From Turnera subulata (taxonomy: Eukaryota > Streptophyta > Magnoliopsida > Malpighiales > Passifloraceae), in assembly GCA_028386065.3 (NCBI GenBank), contig JAKUCV010006825.1, positions 65,873 through 129,872 on the forward strand: a stretch of 64,000 nucleotides of DNA, read 5' to 3'. Under the pieces are notes generated by a model. The model was not told the origin of the DNA, ran no database searches, and saw only the letters and a program-made list of their open reading frames with translations. The translations under genes were made by a program, and so were the position numbers. Below, piece after piece: positions 1-12,094 of the stretch. Each line of letters opens with the position of its first letter. Within the stretch, counting starts at the first letter, position 1.

Positions 1-1090
1 ATCTTTGTGGGGTTTGGTATCTTAGGTATAAGACTTATAATGGTTGAGTTGATACCTTTAACTAGCCTCCCCGAGTTAAAGAATTCTTGAACTGCAGCAA
101 CAACATCAGCACCAATGGTATTCCAAGCAGTTGCAAAGAATTCTGCCGTGCACCCATCAGGGCCAGGAGCTTTATTCTTGCCGAGAGCAAACATAGCACT
201 CTTGATCTCAGCTGCAGTAATATCAGCAACAAGCAATGAAGCTTGAGACTCGGAGACAGTATGTTAGAGCAGTGATTAAAGATAAGGGACAGTAACAGGG
301 CCTACAGTTGGATTTTTCTGTCCCAAAAAAGAAGAAAAGTGATGAACGATATGCTCTTCAATTTGCAAAGCATCAGTCAGCAAGGAGCCTGACGGTGTCA
401 CAATGGTCCTGATTATGTTTCTAGCTCGCCGAGCCTTTACTGCATTGTGAAAAAATCTCGTGTTGGAGTCCCCACAAGAAAGCCATGAGATGCGAGACCT
501 TTGTCTCATGAAGGATTCTTCCGCTAATCTTAGCTCAGAAAGTTGTTTAGAAAGACAACATTCCATGGATAGCAAATCAGGATGTACAGATTGTCCCGAA
601 AGAATTTGAGTTTGGACCAAGTCAAGTTCCTGTTCAATCATAGAGATCTTGCGAGGCAAGTCACCAAAGTGCTGACAGTGAATTTCTTAAGTTCATATTT
701 CAATTTTTTCAGCTTTTGCCAAAGCTTGAACATGGCAAAGCCTTCAACTTGGGTAGACCAATCTGATGCAATGGTTGAAAGAAAAAGAGGATGAGAGGTC
801 TAATAATTGCAAAATTTGAATGGTTTAGGTCCAGAAGAAACAAGGATTTGTGATGTGAGCAATATGAGACAATGATCTGAGATTCCAGGGCTCAAAAACT
901 CCACAACGCTATCAGGAAAGGAAGCATACCAGTCAGCATTAGTTAGTAGACGGTCAAACTTTCTGAAAATTGGGTTATCATTTTGGTGGTTTGACCAAGT
1001 AAAGAAAAGCCCAGAGAATGGATGATCAAATAGGCGAATGGATTGCAAACAGTTGGCAAATTGGAGGGTGTTTCCTTTCTGCTAGGTGAG
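1..1090 (-). pseudogene. Decayed LINE (non-LTR retrotransposon) fragment, runs off the left edge
   Basis: On the minus strand three blocks in different frames resemble plant L1-type ORF2. Positions 800-1085 read like the end of an APE endonuclease (FTWSNHQND, then SPGISDHCLILL, the SDH being the usual catalytic triplet). Positions 276-659 match the linker before reverse transcriptase (WLSCGDSNTRFFH). Positions 1-180 give the start of the RT domain (NKAPGPDGCTAEFF and STIISLIPKI). Stops and frame changes separate the blocks, so it is not functional. The rest of the RT lies left of the window. The 5' edge near 1085 is my estimate from where similarity ends; I saw no target duplication. It is a different lineage from the LINE at 43.8 kb. 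Confidence 0.85.
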
Positions 1091-2106
1091 AGCATGTATC
1101 TGATTTCCTGAAATTTAACTTTTAGAATTGAATTGAATTCAACCTGTACTTAACATGGTGTTAGGAATTTAGGATCATAATCCCCTTATATCGCTGCGAC
1201 GTTGACATGCCGCCTTTGGGAGACCATAACGTCAGGCTTATCGCAACTCCTTTTGAGCAAACCTTAATAGGGCTGAAAATTTACTTGCCTATGTATGTTG
1301 TCCGAAAATTCTAGCATAATGTCTTTGATTTCACGAATAATCAATATTTCTTTATTCACTTTGGAAAACACAAGAAAAGATCTAAGCCAATGTTGACTTA
1401 CAGAATTAAAATCCTTATGAGTTGTGAGTTTATAAAGCCAGTACTTTGCATCTAAATTTTTCTGATGAATTCGGTCACCAAAAAATAAATGTTAATTCAA
1501 AAAAGGAAAAAAAGAAAAGAAAGAAAAAGAAAGGAAGGCTTGCATGTACCATCAGATTTTTATCGGGCCACAGCCCACAAGGGCCTTCATTGCGGGGCCA
1601 CTAGGCTGACGGGCTTGCTCCAAAGTAAAATCCAATATGAATGCCTCGACTTCGAGGATAATTGAGCCACAAAAATATTCCTGAAACTCTTCCACTGAAG
1701 GAGCTGCTACATTAAATATATGTTTTTTTTTATCAAAATCTGCTACATGAAATTTATCACAGTCACATCACAGATCACAGTACTTTTTTAGGGTTTATAA
1801 AAGTTATTCATCTAGCTCAGAACATTTGGCTACATCGGATTCAAATTTTTGCAAAATGTCCAGGAAATATAATTAACATTTCCAAGCAATTAATCATCTC
1901 CTCCTTTCAAATCTCTAATTACCCTTTCACATCGATTGTGAAATCGAACCATGTCATTTATTTGTCCAATTTAATACGAAACCAACAAGCAATCTACACG
2001 TTACTGTGACAAAAAAAAAAACAATTCTCACGCGGTTTCCATGCTATGGACAACCACCAGAGGACATTGACGAATTAAAGTGACCCACTAAAATTACGAA
2101 GTACCT
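1091..2106. other. Intergenic DNA, no gene seen
   Basis: AT-rich, with short homopolymer runs and a purine-rich stretch near 1500-1540. No convincing ORF, RNA gene or bounded repeat was found. Confidence 0.6.
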
Positions 2107-2115
2107 TATATGTTG

Positions 2116-3167
2116 CAATAATGCTATTTGCCACTACATACATCATCCCTGAAAATTTTAGGGGTGATGTGGCATCCTATGTGTATAAGTTTTTAAGTTG
2201 AGGTGTATATTCTATTTATTTATTTAATAATATATCTCATTAATTATTTTAAAAAATAAAAACCCTAGTTGATAAAGCTTTAACAATTATGGCTCAATCC
2301 TCTTCCCGGCGGCGCCAGCTGACTCCAACAGGAAAAATTTAATTTCTCTATCTCCTTGTTTTTATCAATCTATTGAGCTTTTTGTTTTTCCTTAAAAAAA
2401 AAAACACTTGCAAAGATTGAAGGGAGGAGATAGAGCAAGCCTGAAGCATCCCCATTAAAATTTACAATAATGCTATTTGCCACTACATACATCACCCCTG
2501 AAAATTTCAGGGGTGATGTGGCATCCTATGTGTATAAGTTTTTAGGTTGAGGTGTATATTCTATTTATTTATTTAATAATACATCTCATTAATTATTTTA
2601 AAAAATAAAAATCCTAGTTGATAAAGCTTTAACAATTATGGCTCAATCCTCTTCCCGGCGGCGACAGCTGTCTCCAACAGGAAAAATTTAATTTCTCTAT
2701 CTCCTTGTTTTTATCAATCTATTGAGCTTTTTGTTTTTCCTGCAAAAAAAAAACACTTGCAAAGATTGAAGGGAGGAGATAGAGCAAGCCTGAAGCATCC
2801 CCATTAAAATTTACAATAATGCTATTTGCCACTACATACATCACCCCTGAAAATTTCAGGGGTGATGTGGCATCCTATGTGTATAAGTTTTTAGGTTGAG
2901 GTGTATATTCTATTTATTTATTTAATAATACATCTCATTAATTATTTTAAAAAATAAAAATCCTAGTTGATAAAGCTTTAACAATTATGGCTCAATCCTC
3001 TTCCCGGCGGCGACAGCTGTCTCCAACAGGAAAAATTTAATTTCTCTATCTCCTTGTTTTTATCAATCTATTGAGCTTTTTGTTTTTCCTGCAAAAAAAA
3101 AAAAAAACACTTGCAAAGATTGAAGGGAGGAGATAGAGCAAGCCTGAAGCATCCCCATTAAAATTTA
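2116..3167 (+). repeat. Triplicated 349-bp MULE terminal unit
   Basis: Three head-to-tail units start at 2116, 2465 and 2814. The spacing is exactly 349 bp; the third is a few bases longer through its A-run. Units 2 and 3 look identical. Unit 1 differs at several sites, for example CATCATCC against CATCACCC near its start and GCCAGCTGACTCC against GACAGCTGTCTCC inside. Each unit contains the whole terminal inverted repeat plus about 200 bp of subterminal sequence. Confidence 0.9.
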
Positions 3168-3170
3168 GGT

Positions 3171-4055
3171 GGGAAGCGATATTGGTTTGTGCTTGGGTCA
3201 TGCTTGGTTTATGAAGTGGGCTGAAGCATCAGGATCATCACGCTCTCGTCACTCATGGATAACTACCGGATTTGCAATGATCTAGACGAAGACGAATTGG
3301 TTGATAAGCGCAACGTGGTTGTTTAAATCTAATAATCCAAGAGTTCCATATAATACAACAGCTGTTATGGTTTTTGCTGAATGTTTCAAGGGTTTGGAGG
3401 AGTCATTGGAAAAGCAAAAGTAGAGTGTAATGGGATCCTCCTTGGTTAATCAAGGCAATACAACTAATTTTTCCATTTAGCAAAAGGCACTGTGACGGCG
3501 TCATCAAAGGCTTGTAGTTACCTTCAAGTGTTCTTTCTCTTGCCATTGTATTAGTTCTTGTATTTCTTTCTTGTTTTTGTTCTGTCTCTGCAGTCATACA
3601 CTCATTGGCTGCTCCCCTGTAATTTTTTGTAACTTTTCTTTCTTCCAGTAAATTTTGATTAGCATCAAAAGAAAACTCAAATAGATTGTGGAAATAAATA
3701 AATACAAAGGTAAGCTTATCTGTTTTTTGGTTGCCTATGTCTATCATGAAATCAAAAAGGTTTTCTAGCTTTACAGATTTTTGGTATTCTTCCATCTGGG
3801 ATTTTTTTTCATCTTTGGGAGAGAGGGTCAGAGTCACCGTGGAGGAGAATCGGGAGAAAGTAATTGGAGAAGAAGAAAGTAATTGGCGAAAATATATTAG
3901 ATTTATCATTTTTATTTTTTAAAATAATTAATGAGACACATTATTAAATAAACAAATAGAATATACACCTCAACATAAAAACTTATACACATAGGATGCC
4001 ACCTCACCCCTGAAATTTTCAGGGATGATGTATGTAGTGGCAAATAGCATTATTG
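3171..4055 (+). repeat. Left inner palindrome arm, possible captured coding fragment
   Basis: This arm is the reverse complement of 4130-5014. It holds a minus-strand 168-codon frame (3403-3909) with no family resemblance I recognise, and a short plus-strand frame ending near 3423 (…VFAECFKGLEESLEKQK) that looks protein-like. These may be remnants of host sequence picked up by the element. The perfect inverted copy predicts a hairpin transcript if the locus is read through. Confidence 0.55.
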
Positions 4056-4129
4056 TATAACTAATTAGATGTTCTCTTTTTGGAGAACAACATTTGCAGA
4101 ATCTGTCAGATGATAGACGACAACATATA
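4056..4129. other. 74-bp unique spacer at the palindrome centre
   Basis: It is the only non-duplicated sequence in the middle of the inverted repeat and ends in CAACATATA, the inverted target duplication. It includes a small hairpin (GTTCTC…GAGAAC). It is probably original target DNA that was flipped. Confidence 0.6.
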
Positions 4130-5371
4130 CAATAATGCTATTTGCCACTACATACATCATCCCTGAAAATTTCAGGGGTGAGGTGGCATCCTATGTGTAT
4201 AAGTTTTTATGTTGAGGTGTATATTCTATTTGTTTATTTAATAATGTGTCTCATTAATTATTTTAAAAAATAAAAATGATAAATCTAATATATTTTCGCC
4301 AATTACTTTCTTCTTCTCCAATTACTTTCTCCCGATTCTCCTCCACGGTGACTCTGACCCTCTCTCCCAAAGATGAAAAAAAATCCCAGATGGAAGAATA
4401 CCAAAAATCTGTAAAGCTAGAAAACCTTTTTGATTTCATGATAGACATAGGCAACCAAAAAACAGATAAGCTTACCTTTGTATTTATTTATTTCCACAAT
4501 CTATTTGAGTTTTCTTTTGATGCTAATCAAAATTTACTGGAAGAAAGAAAAGTTACAAAAAATTACAGGGGAGCAGCCAATGAGTGTATGACTGCAGAGA
4601 CAGAACAAAAACAAGAAAGAAATACAAGAACTAATACAATGGCAAGAGAAAGAACACTTGAAGGTAACTACAAGCCTTTGATGACGCCGTCACAGTGCCT
4701 TTTGCTAAATGGAAAAATTAGTTGTATTGCCTTGATTAACCAAGGAGGATCCCATTACACTCTACTTTTGCTTTTCCAATGACTCCTCCAAACCCTTGAA
4801 ACATTCAGCAAAAACCATAACAGCTGTTGTATTATATGGAACTCTTGGATTATTAGATTTAAACAACCACGTTGCGCTTATCAACCAATTCGTCTTCGTC
4901 TAGATCATTGCAAATCCGGTAGTTATCCATGAGTGACGAGAGCGTGATGATCCTGATGCTTCAGCCCACTTCATAAACCAAGCATGACCCAAGCACAAAC
5001 CAATATCGCTTCCCACCTAAATTTTAATGGGGATGCTTCAGGCTTGCTCTATCTCCTCCCTTCAATCTTTGCAAGTGTTTTTTTTTTTTTTTGCAGGAAA
5101 AACAAAAAGCTCAATAGATTGATAAAAACAAGGAGATAGAGAAATTAAATTTTTCCTGTTGGAGACAGCTGTCGCCGCCGGGAAGAGGATTGAGCCATAA
5201 TTGTTAAAGCTTTATCAACTAGGGTTTTTATTTTTTAAAATAATTAATGAGATATATTATTAAATAAATAAATAGAATATACACCTCAACTTAAAAACTT
5301 ATACACATAGGATGCCACATCACCCCTAAAATTTTCAGGGATGATGTATGTAGTGGCAAATAGCATTATTG
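4130..5371 (-). mobile_element. MULE copy E2 (right arm), single terminal unit
   Basis: This is a complete 1242-bp element with terminal inverted repeats. Its outer end (about 5210-5371) matches unit 1 of the left arm at the diagnostic sites. Its interior (about 5080-5180) matches units 2 and 3, so the arm is a mosaic. Its right flank TCATATTAT does not match the flank expected for its own 9-bp duplication. Confidence 0.75.
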
Positions 5372-5380
5372 TCATATTAT

Positions 5381-6342
5381 CCTGGTAATTACTACTTGGT
5401 TCCAATAGATGATTAATTAGGAAATTGCAGGCATCACTCTATTCTGTTGATGTTGATTACCTGACGCTGATGACTACCAACTTTAGAAATTTCCATCTAG
5501 TTTCACGAGAATTGAGAGCTTTTGACAGAAAAGAAAAAAGTATTGGGAAAAGACAAAAATCCGTGTTTCGTTTTAGAGCCTCAGGCGATATTGGGTTGGG
5601 TACGATTTTGATTGGGTGTAGTTTATCAAGATGACAAATCAATAGCTTGGTTTGTTTTTGTATTGAACGATTGAATTTAGTTCTGTAAAGAAGAAAAAAA
5701 TGAATTTAGTAAAATATGATCAAAAATGTCTTTTTCTTCATGTACATATTTTTATTGATGATTTGTCTTTTCTCAAGTTTCTACGAAATCCCTACGGCCA
5801 TGTGTGACAAAAGCAATATGTTCATATGATTTGTATCCCGCTCTTTCTTTCTGAAAACTGCTATATTCTGTGATGGATCAAAGTGTCATCTGTTGTTAAG
5901 TCGCAAAAAGACGAAAATTGTTTAGTTAATTCTTCGCCCACTTAATAAGCTCATCACCTGGAAAAATTCTCAGGTAGTTAGCCTAAACCCCTCCAATCCA
6001 TTTACATTAAAGATATTTTTTTCTTCAATGCCGATATTCTAAGTCAACCCCTCCAATTATAAAGGTTACAATTCTAGCTAACTGATGTATAACCCTTACC
6101 CCACAAGGCCACAAGGGTATATAGATCTTTTCTTTATTGAATTTTTTTTTATGCTGAGTACCCGTTAATACTGGACTAATCTTTTACGGATTTCAATTGG
6201 AACCTGTCAAGGTGGACACCCTAGGTACTCAAGCCCTAGTTATTTTTTAATAAATACATTACACGTAATTCAATAAAACAAAGAATGTTTTTAAAATTTT
6301 TGAGAAATAAAACAAAGAATGTTAGGTTCTATAAATAATTTT
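5381..6342. other. Intergenic DNA, no gene seen
   Basis: The 69-codon frame at 5425-5634 is overlapped by an equally long antisense frame and shows no family features. I see nothing else to annotate. Confidence 0.5.
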
Positions 6343-6686
6343 TTTAAAAATTAACCCATGTTTTTTTTACCTGTCCTACATTTAACCCGGAGCAGTCAAA
6401 TCTACACACTATAGCAGTAATCGAAGCATATTGCAATTTACTATATTTTGCCCAAACATACTTTTTTTTGTCTTCCTTAATTAAGAACATGTTCTTGCAT
6501 TCATGGTTGTACAGTTTAAAAATTAACCCATGTTTTTTTTACCTGTCCTACATTTAACCCGGAGCAGTCAAATCTACACACTATAGCAGTAATCGAAGCA
6601 TATTGCAATTTACTATATTTTGCCCAAACATACTTTTTTTTGTCTTCCTTAATTAAGAACATGTTCTTGCATTCATGGTTGTACAG
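6343..6686 (+). repeat. 172-bp perfect tandem duplication
   Basis: The segment beginning TTAACCCATG at 6351 recurs at 6523. I saw no difference between the two 172-bp copies, which run through TTCATGGTTGTACAGTT. The lack of divergence suggests a recent duplication or an assembly artefact. No coding potential was seen. Confidence 0.9.
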
Positions 6687-8931
6687 TTGACCTTGCCCTA
6701 GTTGAGGAGTTGCGTGTTCACTTCCTTACGAATTTCATAGATGTCCCTTTGACCAATAGCATGTCATTTTGCATAAATAAAATATTGCGCAACCATAGGA
6801 TTGCTCAATCAGTGTGTAGTATAATACACTAACTGGACACTCTTGCTGCAATATTATCCATATAAAACAATTATAAACTTGGATTTGTGATAATCAAGTT
6901 CATTGAATTGCTTAATTATCTTCCATTCATGCACGTCATGATCGCTTAAGATCATAGTATACTCAACCCGATCGCTTGACTGGCTGTTAAGAGAATAAGA
7001 GATCAACAATACCTAGCATAAATAAAAGAAAAAAATAGTCAATAATGCCCAACATATGTATCAAGTAGTTGACTTCTAATTTTGCACAGCTAATTGCAGA
7101 ATATTATACATGAAGGTCTAAATGCTCTCTGCTCAAATTCGCCGCAAATAATGTGGGATATCATCATCAAGATTTTTTCTTTTTCCGAAATAATGAAGTG
7201 GATTGACATGCAACTGGCAAGTTACAATACGGCTTCAACAAATTCAACTCCTTCAAAGTGATTTTTAGTTAATTAATCCATATATTAAGCTGGGATTTTT
7301 TTGGCGGGAGGATCAGTATCAATATCAAGGTGGCAGGTCACAACATGTATAAGAAGCAAATTAAATTGGCAAGCTGATAGAAAGCTCACTGTAGAAAAAC
7401 AAAAGCTCCTTAATTCGCTGCAGAAGTCAATAAATTCTGCAACAAATATTTCGAGGATATATATTTTTTAATAATTTAATGTGCGGGTATGAAACGGCGA
7501 ACATTAATTGATGAAGACAGCCATAAGAAGATGATTCTAATTCCCAAGTCGCTTTCGATCTCTATGAAATGATAGAGCTTTCTTAGGCAATTGTGTGCTT
7601 TGTATTTCTGTACTTGCCGGCAACAAGGAGTTATAATAATTGAATGTCGCTATACTAAGACAAGTTATGCGCGTTATCAATATTATATTCTTCTTGATTA
7701 AATCTTGATTTAAGGGCATAATAATAAGGATTAGTCTGATCATTAGTCCTCTTCCTACAACTACGGCTTGGAAAAGCCTCTTCTATCGCTTTCCAAATGG
7801 AAAAAGGTTTAAGTTTTCACACAATATGGGGTCCCCATCCTAAAATTTCCATGTTATTGTATTTTCCTCTTAAATTTTTATTTTTTTTATGTGACTTAGG
7901 TTTTAATTTTATAAAGATTAAAACTTCCCTGATCTCTCTTAGAATCAATAAAATAATGATGTGCTATACATTCTCCGGCAAAATGAACATTCCAGCATGA
8001 TGTCACCCCTACGTATATACATGGATGGATATCATTTACCAGTAAGAGTGTCCCATTAATTAATGCGTGATAATATTATTATATATACTCATAGATATTA
8101 TCATCATAATTTTATTTATTATTCATTTCTTCATGTGTATTAGCATTTCAGTTTAGTTCTATCTTTACAAATTAAATATCTGGATTTTGAAATTTTGATG
8201 ATAATATTAATAATATTATATTCTTGGTATCCTATCATATATAACAAAATTTTAGTTTTATTGATGTTGTATAGGCATCCTCAAAAAATTACGGAACCAT
8301 GGAAAATAAACAAAATAGATCCTTCACTCCAATCAGTTGATAACTGAACTAGTTAAAATCTGAAAATAGGGTAGAGCTATCATCGAAATGTAAAGGTGAG
8401 TGCTGAAATACAATAAACAACTTCAAAAAAAGGGGCCTGAATAAAAAATGAGAGTCAAAGTGGGGTGGAGAGGTAGCAACTGAGAGGTTTTTATCCTAAA
8501 TAAAACCTAGAAAAAACGTCTACTGTTTTCGGATAAGCATCCACCTATACTTTCTTTTCTTCATCTCTAGGGCTAAAACAAATGGTAGCCATGGTCTCCT
8601 TGTTTGAGGACACGATTAATTTAGCAACTTGCTTCAGGTAGGCTGATTGATGATGTGCGTTTGCTGGCTACAGATGGCTAGTAGCAGTAATGGTCGGCTG
8701 GAGAAATCACGAGATATTAACAGAACCATATTTGCCCTTTCCGTTGATTAAAATTTGGTTAAAGGCAATAAAATAGCGATGAACAGCCATTGACACATGC
8801 AAATAGGATTATCCTAACTTTAATTCTTTTGTTGGACCTTTTTTTTTTTTTGAAACTTTTGTTGGACCTATTATGAGGACATGCTTTCTAATATTGTATA
8901 ATATTATGCAGGATTTGGATGCCTGGGACAC
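6687..8931. other. Gene-free AT-rich stretch
   Basis: Only short frames without family resemblance occur (for example 7537-7743 minus and 7797-8000 plus). No bounded transposon was recognised. Confidence 0.5.
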
Positions 8932-11651
8932 TAAGGGTGCGTTTGGGAGCTGTTTTGTGTTTTTAACTCTTAAGAACTGTTTTGAAGATTAAGAACTGAG
9001 AAGTGTTTTGAGAGTGTTTGAAACACTGAAAACTCGTTTGGATGTTTTAATACTAAAAACAGTTCTCAAAATTTAAAATATTTTTGATTAAAATAAATTT
9101 AAAAACTATTTTGAATTTAAAATTTAAAACTTATTAGATGAATAAATTAATTTATTAATAAAATATTTAAGATACTTTTACATCAAAATCATACCATATA
9201 ATTTATAAATAATTTAATTTAAAATATAACTTATTCAATATTTATATTAATCAATTAGGTTCAATATTCTGGATATTTTTAGAAATATTTTACTCAGTAC
9301 TGTATAATTTTATTTAATTTTGTATTTAAATTAAGTTGAATAAAATAATGCAGCAAATCATTGTCGTTCATCCCTTTGTTGATAGCTTGTTGATTGCAGG
9401 CAGAAATCAGGCTCGCTTTGGCAGAGATCGGGCTTGTTTGGGCGAAGCTAGTGCTGCAAGTGCGACGTCTTGCAGCCGGAAAAGAGAGCAGTTATCCTTA
9501 AATCCGTGTGTTTTGCTTGCTTGTTCGTTGTTTTTTATATTAACCGAGTCTCAACCTACATCTGTGGCAAATGAACTGAATTGGTATTGCCTGAAAAGTT
9601 AATACATCAATTAGTGTCGCAACTGAAGATGGGATGATTTTGGATGATGAAAACATAGCTTTATCTAGTGCTGGATATGTATGCTAAATATATACAACAT
9701 AGCTCAAAGAGAGAGCTCGCCCATAAAAGTTCAAAACACCAGACGCTTCTTTCAACTGCGAATGGCACCAACTTCACCTATCGAACAACATTATAAAATA
9801 CACAGAACGAAACTTGGATACTCATTCATGCGAGTCCGCGAATATAAAGAAATGAAGCAACTGGCAGTGGACTTGTGTACATAGCTCACACAAGCATGCG
9901 CTTTTGGTGTAGTTCCAATAGGAAATCATCAAAATCCTTGGCATTACAAGAAATCCATTGCAACGTTCCAGTCATCCTCACCTGCATGTATGACAAAGAA
10001 ACTAGTGCTTAAGATGGTAAGCCCGTTTGAAGAAGAAAATCATTATTACCACGTAACTAAAGCGCCTAAATAATAACTATTTCTACATTGATCAATAAGG
10101 ACACGGAAACAGACCAAACTGGACGGAATTATGGAAATCCCAAATGAATCAAGCTCCAACGACTCCACAGCCCCTGAGTTGATGTTGAAAGAGAATCCTC
10201 GCACCTTCAAAATTAAAGACTTCAATACTACAATAATCGTGGGATAAGCAGCTGAAGTACTTGGAGCTTGATGAATTTAAGACCATCTCACGTTACCAAT
10301 GTTTTGCCGGCCTGGTGTTACGACTCTATATCCTACCTACCAAAGATGACAAGTTAATCTCTCAAAAAAAATTAAATTCAAATATGAATAAGATGAGGAA
10401 GCAAACTCCAATCATGTTGAAAACAATAATGGGAAGTAAACTACGAGCCTTTGTGCAAGAATCTCATTGTCTTGATTAAAACTCTTCCCTAAATGGAATT
10501 TGCAGATCGTGCTCAGAAAATAGTTATGTAAGCCGCTTCTAGGCACAAATATACCAATGATTAGCATATACAGTGCTACACACAATCACAGATACAGAAA
10601 ACTTCCTACATTTGAATGACAAAAAAACATTATACTACACTATAATGGCTGGTTCAAGTCGAAGAACATGATTAACCATGATCAAGGATCCACAGCTAAT
10701 GAAAAGCAACCCCGCTAATTTATGAAAGAACTGTACCTGGCTAACATCCTCCAGAAGAAACCTCTCTGCTTCTCCAGAAAGCAAGGTTGGCCTCACTTCT
10801 ACAGCCACCACCGCCCACTAAAGAGAAAAATTCAAAACAGAATGAACTAATTATATATAAGCAACTGATAGCCAAGTTTTTTGCTTTTCACTGACCAAAC
10901 CAAACTCTAACCGAAAGAACCGATTTTGAATCTGCTTTCAGCTAAATTCTGAGCTGAATTGAAGAAAATCATCCACCCAAAACAAGCAAAAAGGTGAGGG
11001 AGAACAGAAAACATACATTTGCGGTGTCCACCCAAATCTGGGAAACAAAGCCCAAGCTAAGAGCAGAGCGAATACTGATCACTAGCCAGCAAATTCGATC
11101 TCTTTATCAATTGCTTCCCTCTCAAATGGTTTGTTAGTGGGTAATTAGGAGGGCGCAGTTGTACTGGAGGAGGATTTGGGATGGAGCCCCCACTTCGTCT
11201 TCTTCGCTGGTGGTGTTAGACGCTCAACGATAGCTTGCAGAGGGAGGAGCGAGGCGGAAGATGGCTGCAGGTGGAGGATCGGTGTTGCTTACCTTCATTC
11301 GGGACTCTGGGCGGCGAGGCTCACCATAGAGGGGTGGTTGCTGGCGGTGAGAGCAAGAAGAAGAAACCCCTCCCCGTCGCCTGTGAAACAAAGAAAGAGG
11401 AGAAGAGGAAAAGAAAAGGAAAATGGAATTATATTATTGTTGTTTTATTTACAAAAATACCACTGTGTGGTTTAACAAAAGCTCCAAAACACCTTTTTTC
11501 AGTTTTCAGTTTTCGGTCTTTTGAGCACTCTTTTTACAGGACTCTTTTTTGAAAATTTCGTGATTTCATCCATCCAAACAGGTTTTTGGTTTTTAAAAAA
11601 AGTTTGAAAACTGAAAACTTATTTTGAGAACAGGTTCCAAACAGGCTCTAA
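8932..11651. mobile_element. PIF/Harbinger-like non-autonomous element
   Basis: The left end is GGGTGCGTTTGGGAGCTGTT (from 8935). The right end read inwards is GAGCCTGTTTGGAACCTGTT (to 11648), giving imperfect inverted ends that share the GTTTGG core. Both are flanked by TAA (8932-8934 and 11649-11651), the usual PIF/Harbinger duplication. The 2714-bp interior has AT-rich subterminal DNA and minus-strand host-like exons, with no transposase. A 3-bp duplication alone is weak proof; the combination with the ends supports the call. Confidence 0.65.
9895..10817 (-). pseudogene. Captured multi-exon host gene fragment, unknown function
   Basis: Three minus-strand blocks with splice-like borders stay in one frame. 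Block 1 is 10737-10817, 27 codons, after an AG and before GTACAG (VEVRPTLLSGEAERF). Block 2 is 10115-10204, 30 codons, after TTGAAG and before GTCTGT (FSFNINSGAVESLELDSF). Block 3 starts near 9986 after ATGCAG and ends at a stop near 9895 (GTLQWISCNAKDFDDFL). A further open block near 11020-11100 ends before GTATGT and could be an upstream exon. I do not recognise the family. There is no credible start codon, so it is probably a partial gene taken up by the surrounding element. Confidence 0.5.
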
Positions 11652-12089
11652 AGCTTCTTACCATTCGCGCCATCAAGTATTGGCAAATTATCACAGTTTT
11701 TTTAGCTTTTCCTATTTCTGGTCCATATATACATCTATTTAATTATGTTAAAATTAACTGATCAAACTCTTAAATCCAATGAGGTAATATCTTTTATTCA
11801 GGGGGCGCCAAACACCACTAATCAAATGATTAGGACCATTCTCTTTTATGTATAGATTGTTTCAACATTATTATATACTAGCTATTTTTAACATTTAATT
11901 ATAATTTAACTCATAGGCGTACTTATTGGTGATGCACTTTCTCTCCTTTTCTTTCTCCTTTTTTTTTTCCCTAAAAATGGTTGGTGATGATGGACTGGGG
12001 AATACCACCTGATTACCGTACGGTTCGCATATAATATAGTCATCAATTAATTAACTTCTTTCCTAGAGAATTAGTAACTCTTGAATCTA
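11652..12089. other. Short intergenic spacer
   Basis: AT-rich, with no gene or bounded repeat seen between the Harbinger-like and copia elements. Confidence 0.5.
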
Positions 12090-12094
12090 AATAA

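Larger units (their letters stand above)
2107..5380. mobile_element. Palindromic Mutator-like (MULE) composite of two inverted non-autonomous copies
   Basis: Two copies of one element face each other: E1 at 2116-4055 and E2 at 4130-5371, with 74 bp between. Every end starts CAATAATGCTATTTGCCAC, and each copy has roughly 150-bp terminal inverted repeats. Positions 2814-4055 and 4130-5371 are both exactly 1242 bp. Their internal parts are reverse complements with no mismatch in the stretches compared, and the 168-residue reading frames they carry (3403-3909 minus, 4276-4782 plus) are identical. E1 is longer because its outer 349-bp unit is present three times. The 9 bp left of E1 (TATATGTTG, 2107-2115) are the reverse complement of the 9 bp left of E2 (CAACATATA, 4121-4129). 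Nine bases is the Mutator-type duplication length. No transposase is encoded. Confidence 0.8.

Noticed and set aside
3403..4782. Two identical 168-codon frames in the MULE arms as possible protein-coding genes
   Set aside because: They are the same DNA in inverted copies, have no family features, and half the frame is the terminal repeat itself.
11176..11552. Frames of 99-105 codons near the right end of the Harbinger-like element
   Set aside because: Two overlapping frames of equal length without features; this is the presumed upstream end of the captured minus-strand gene.
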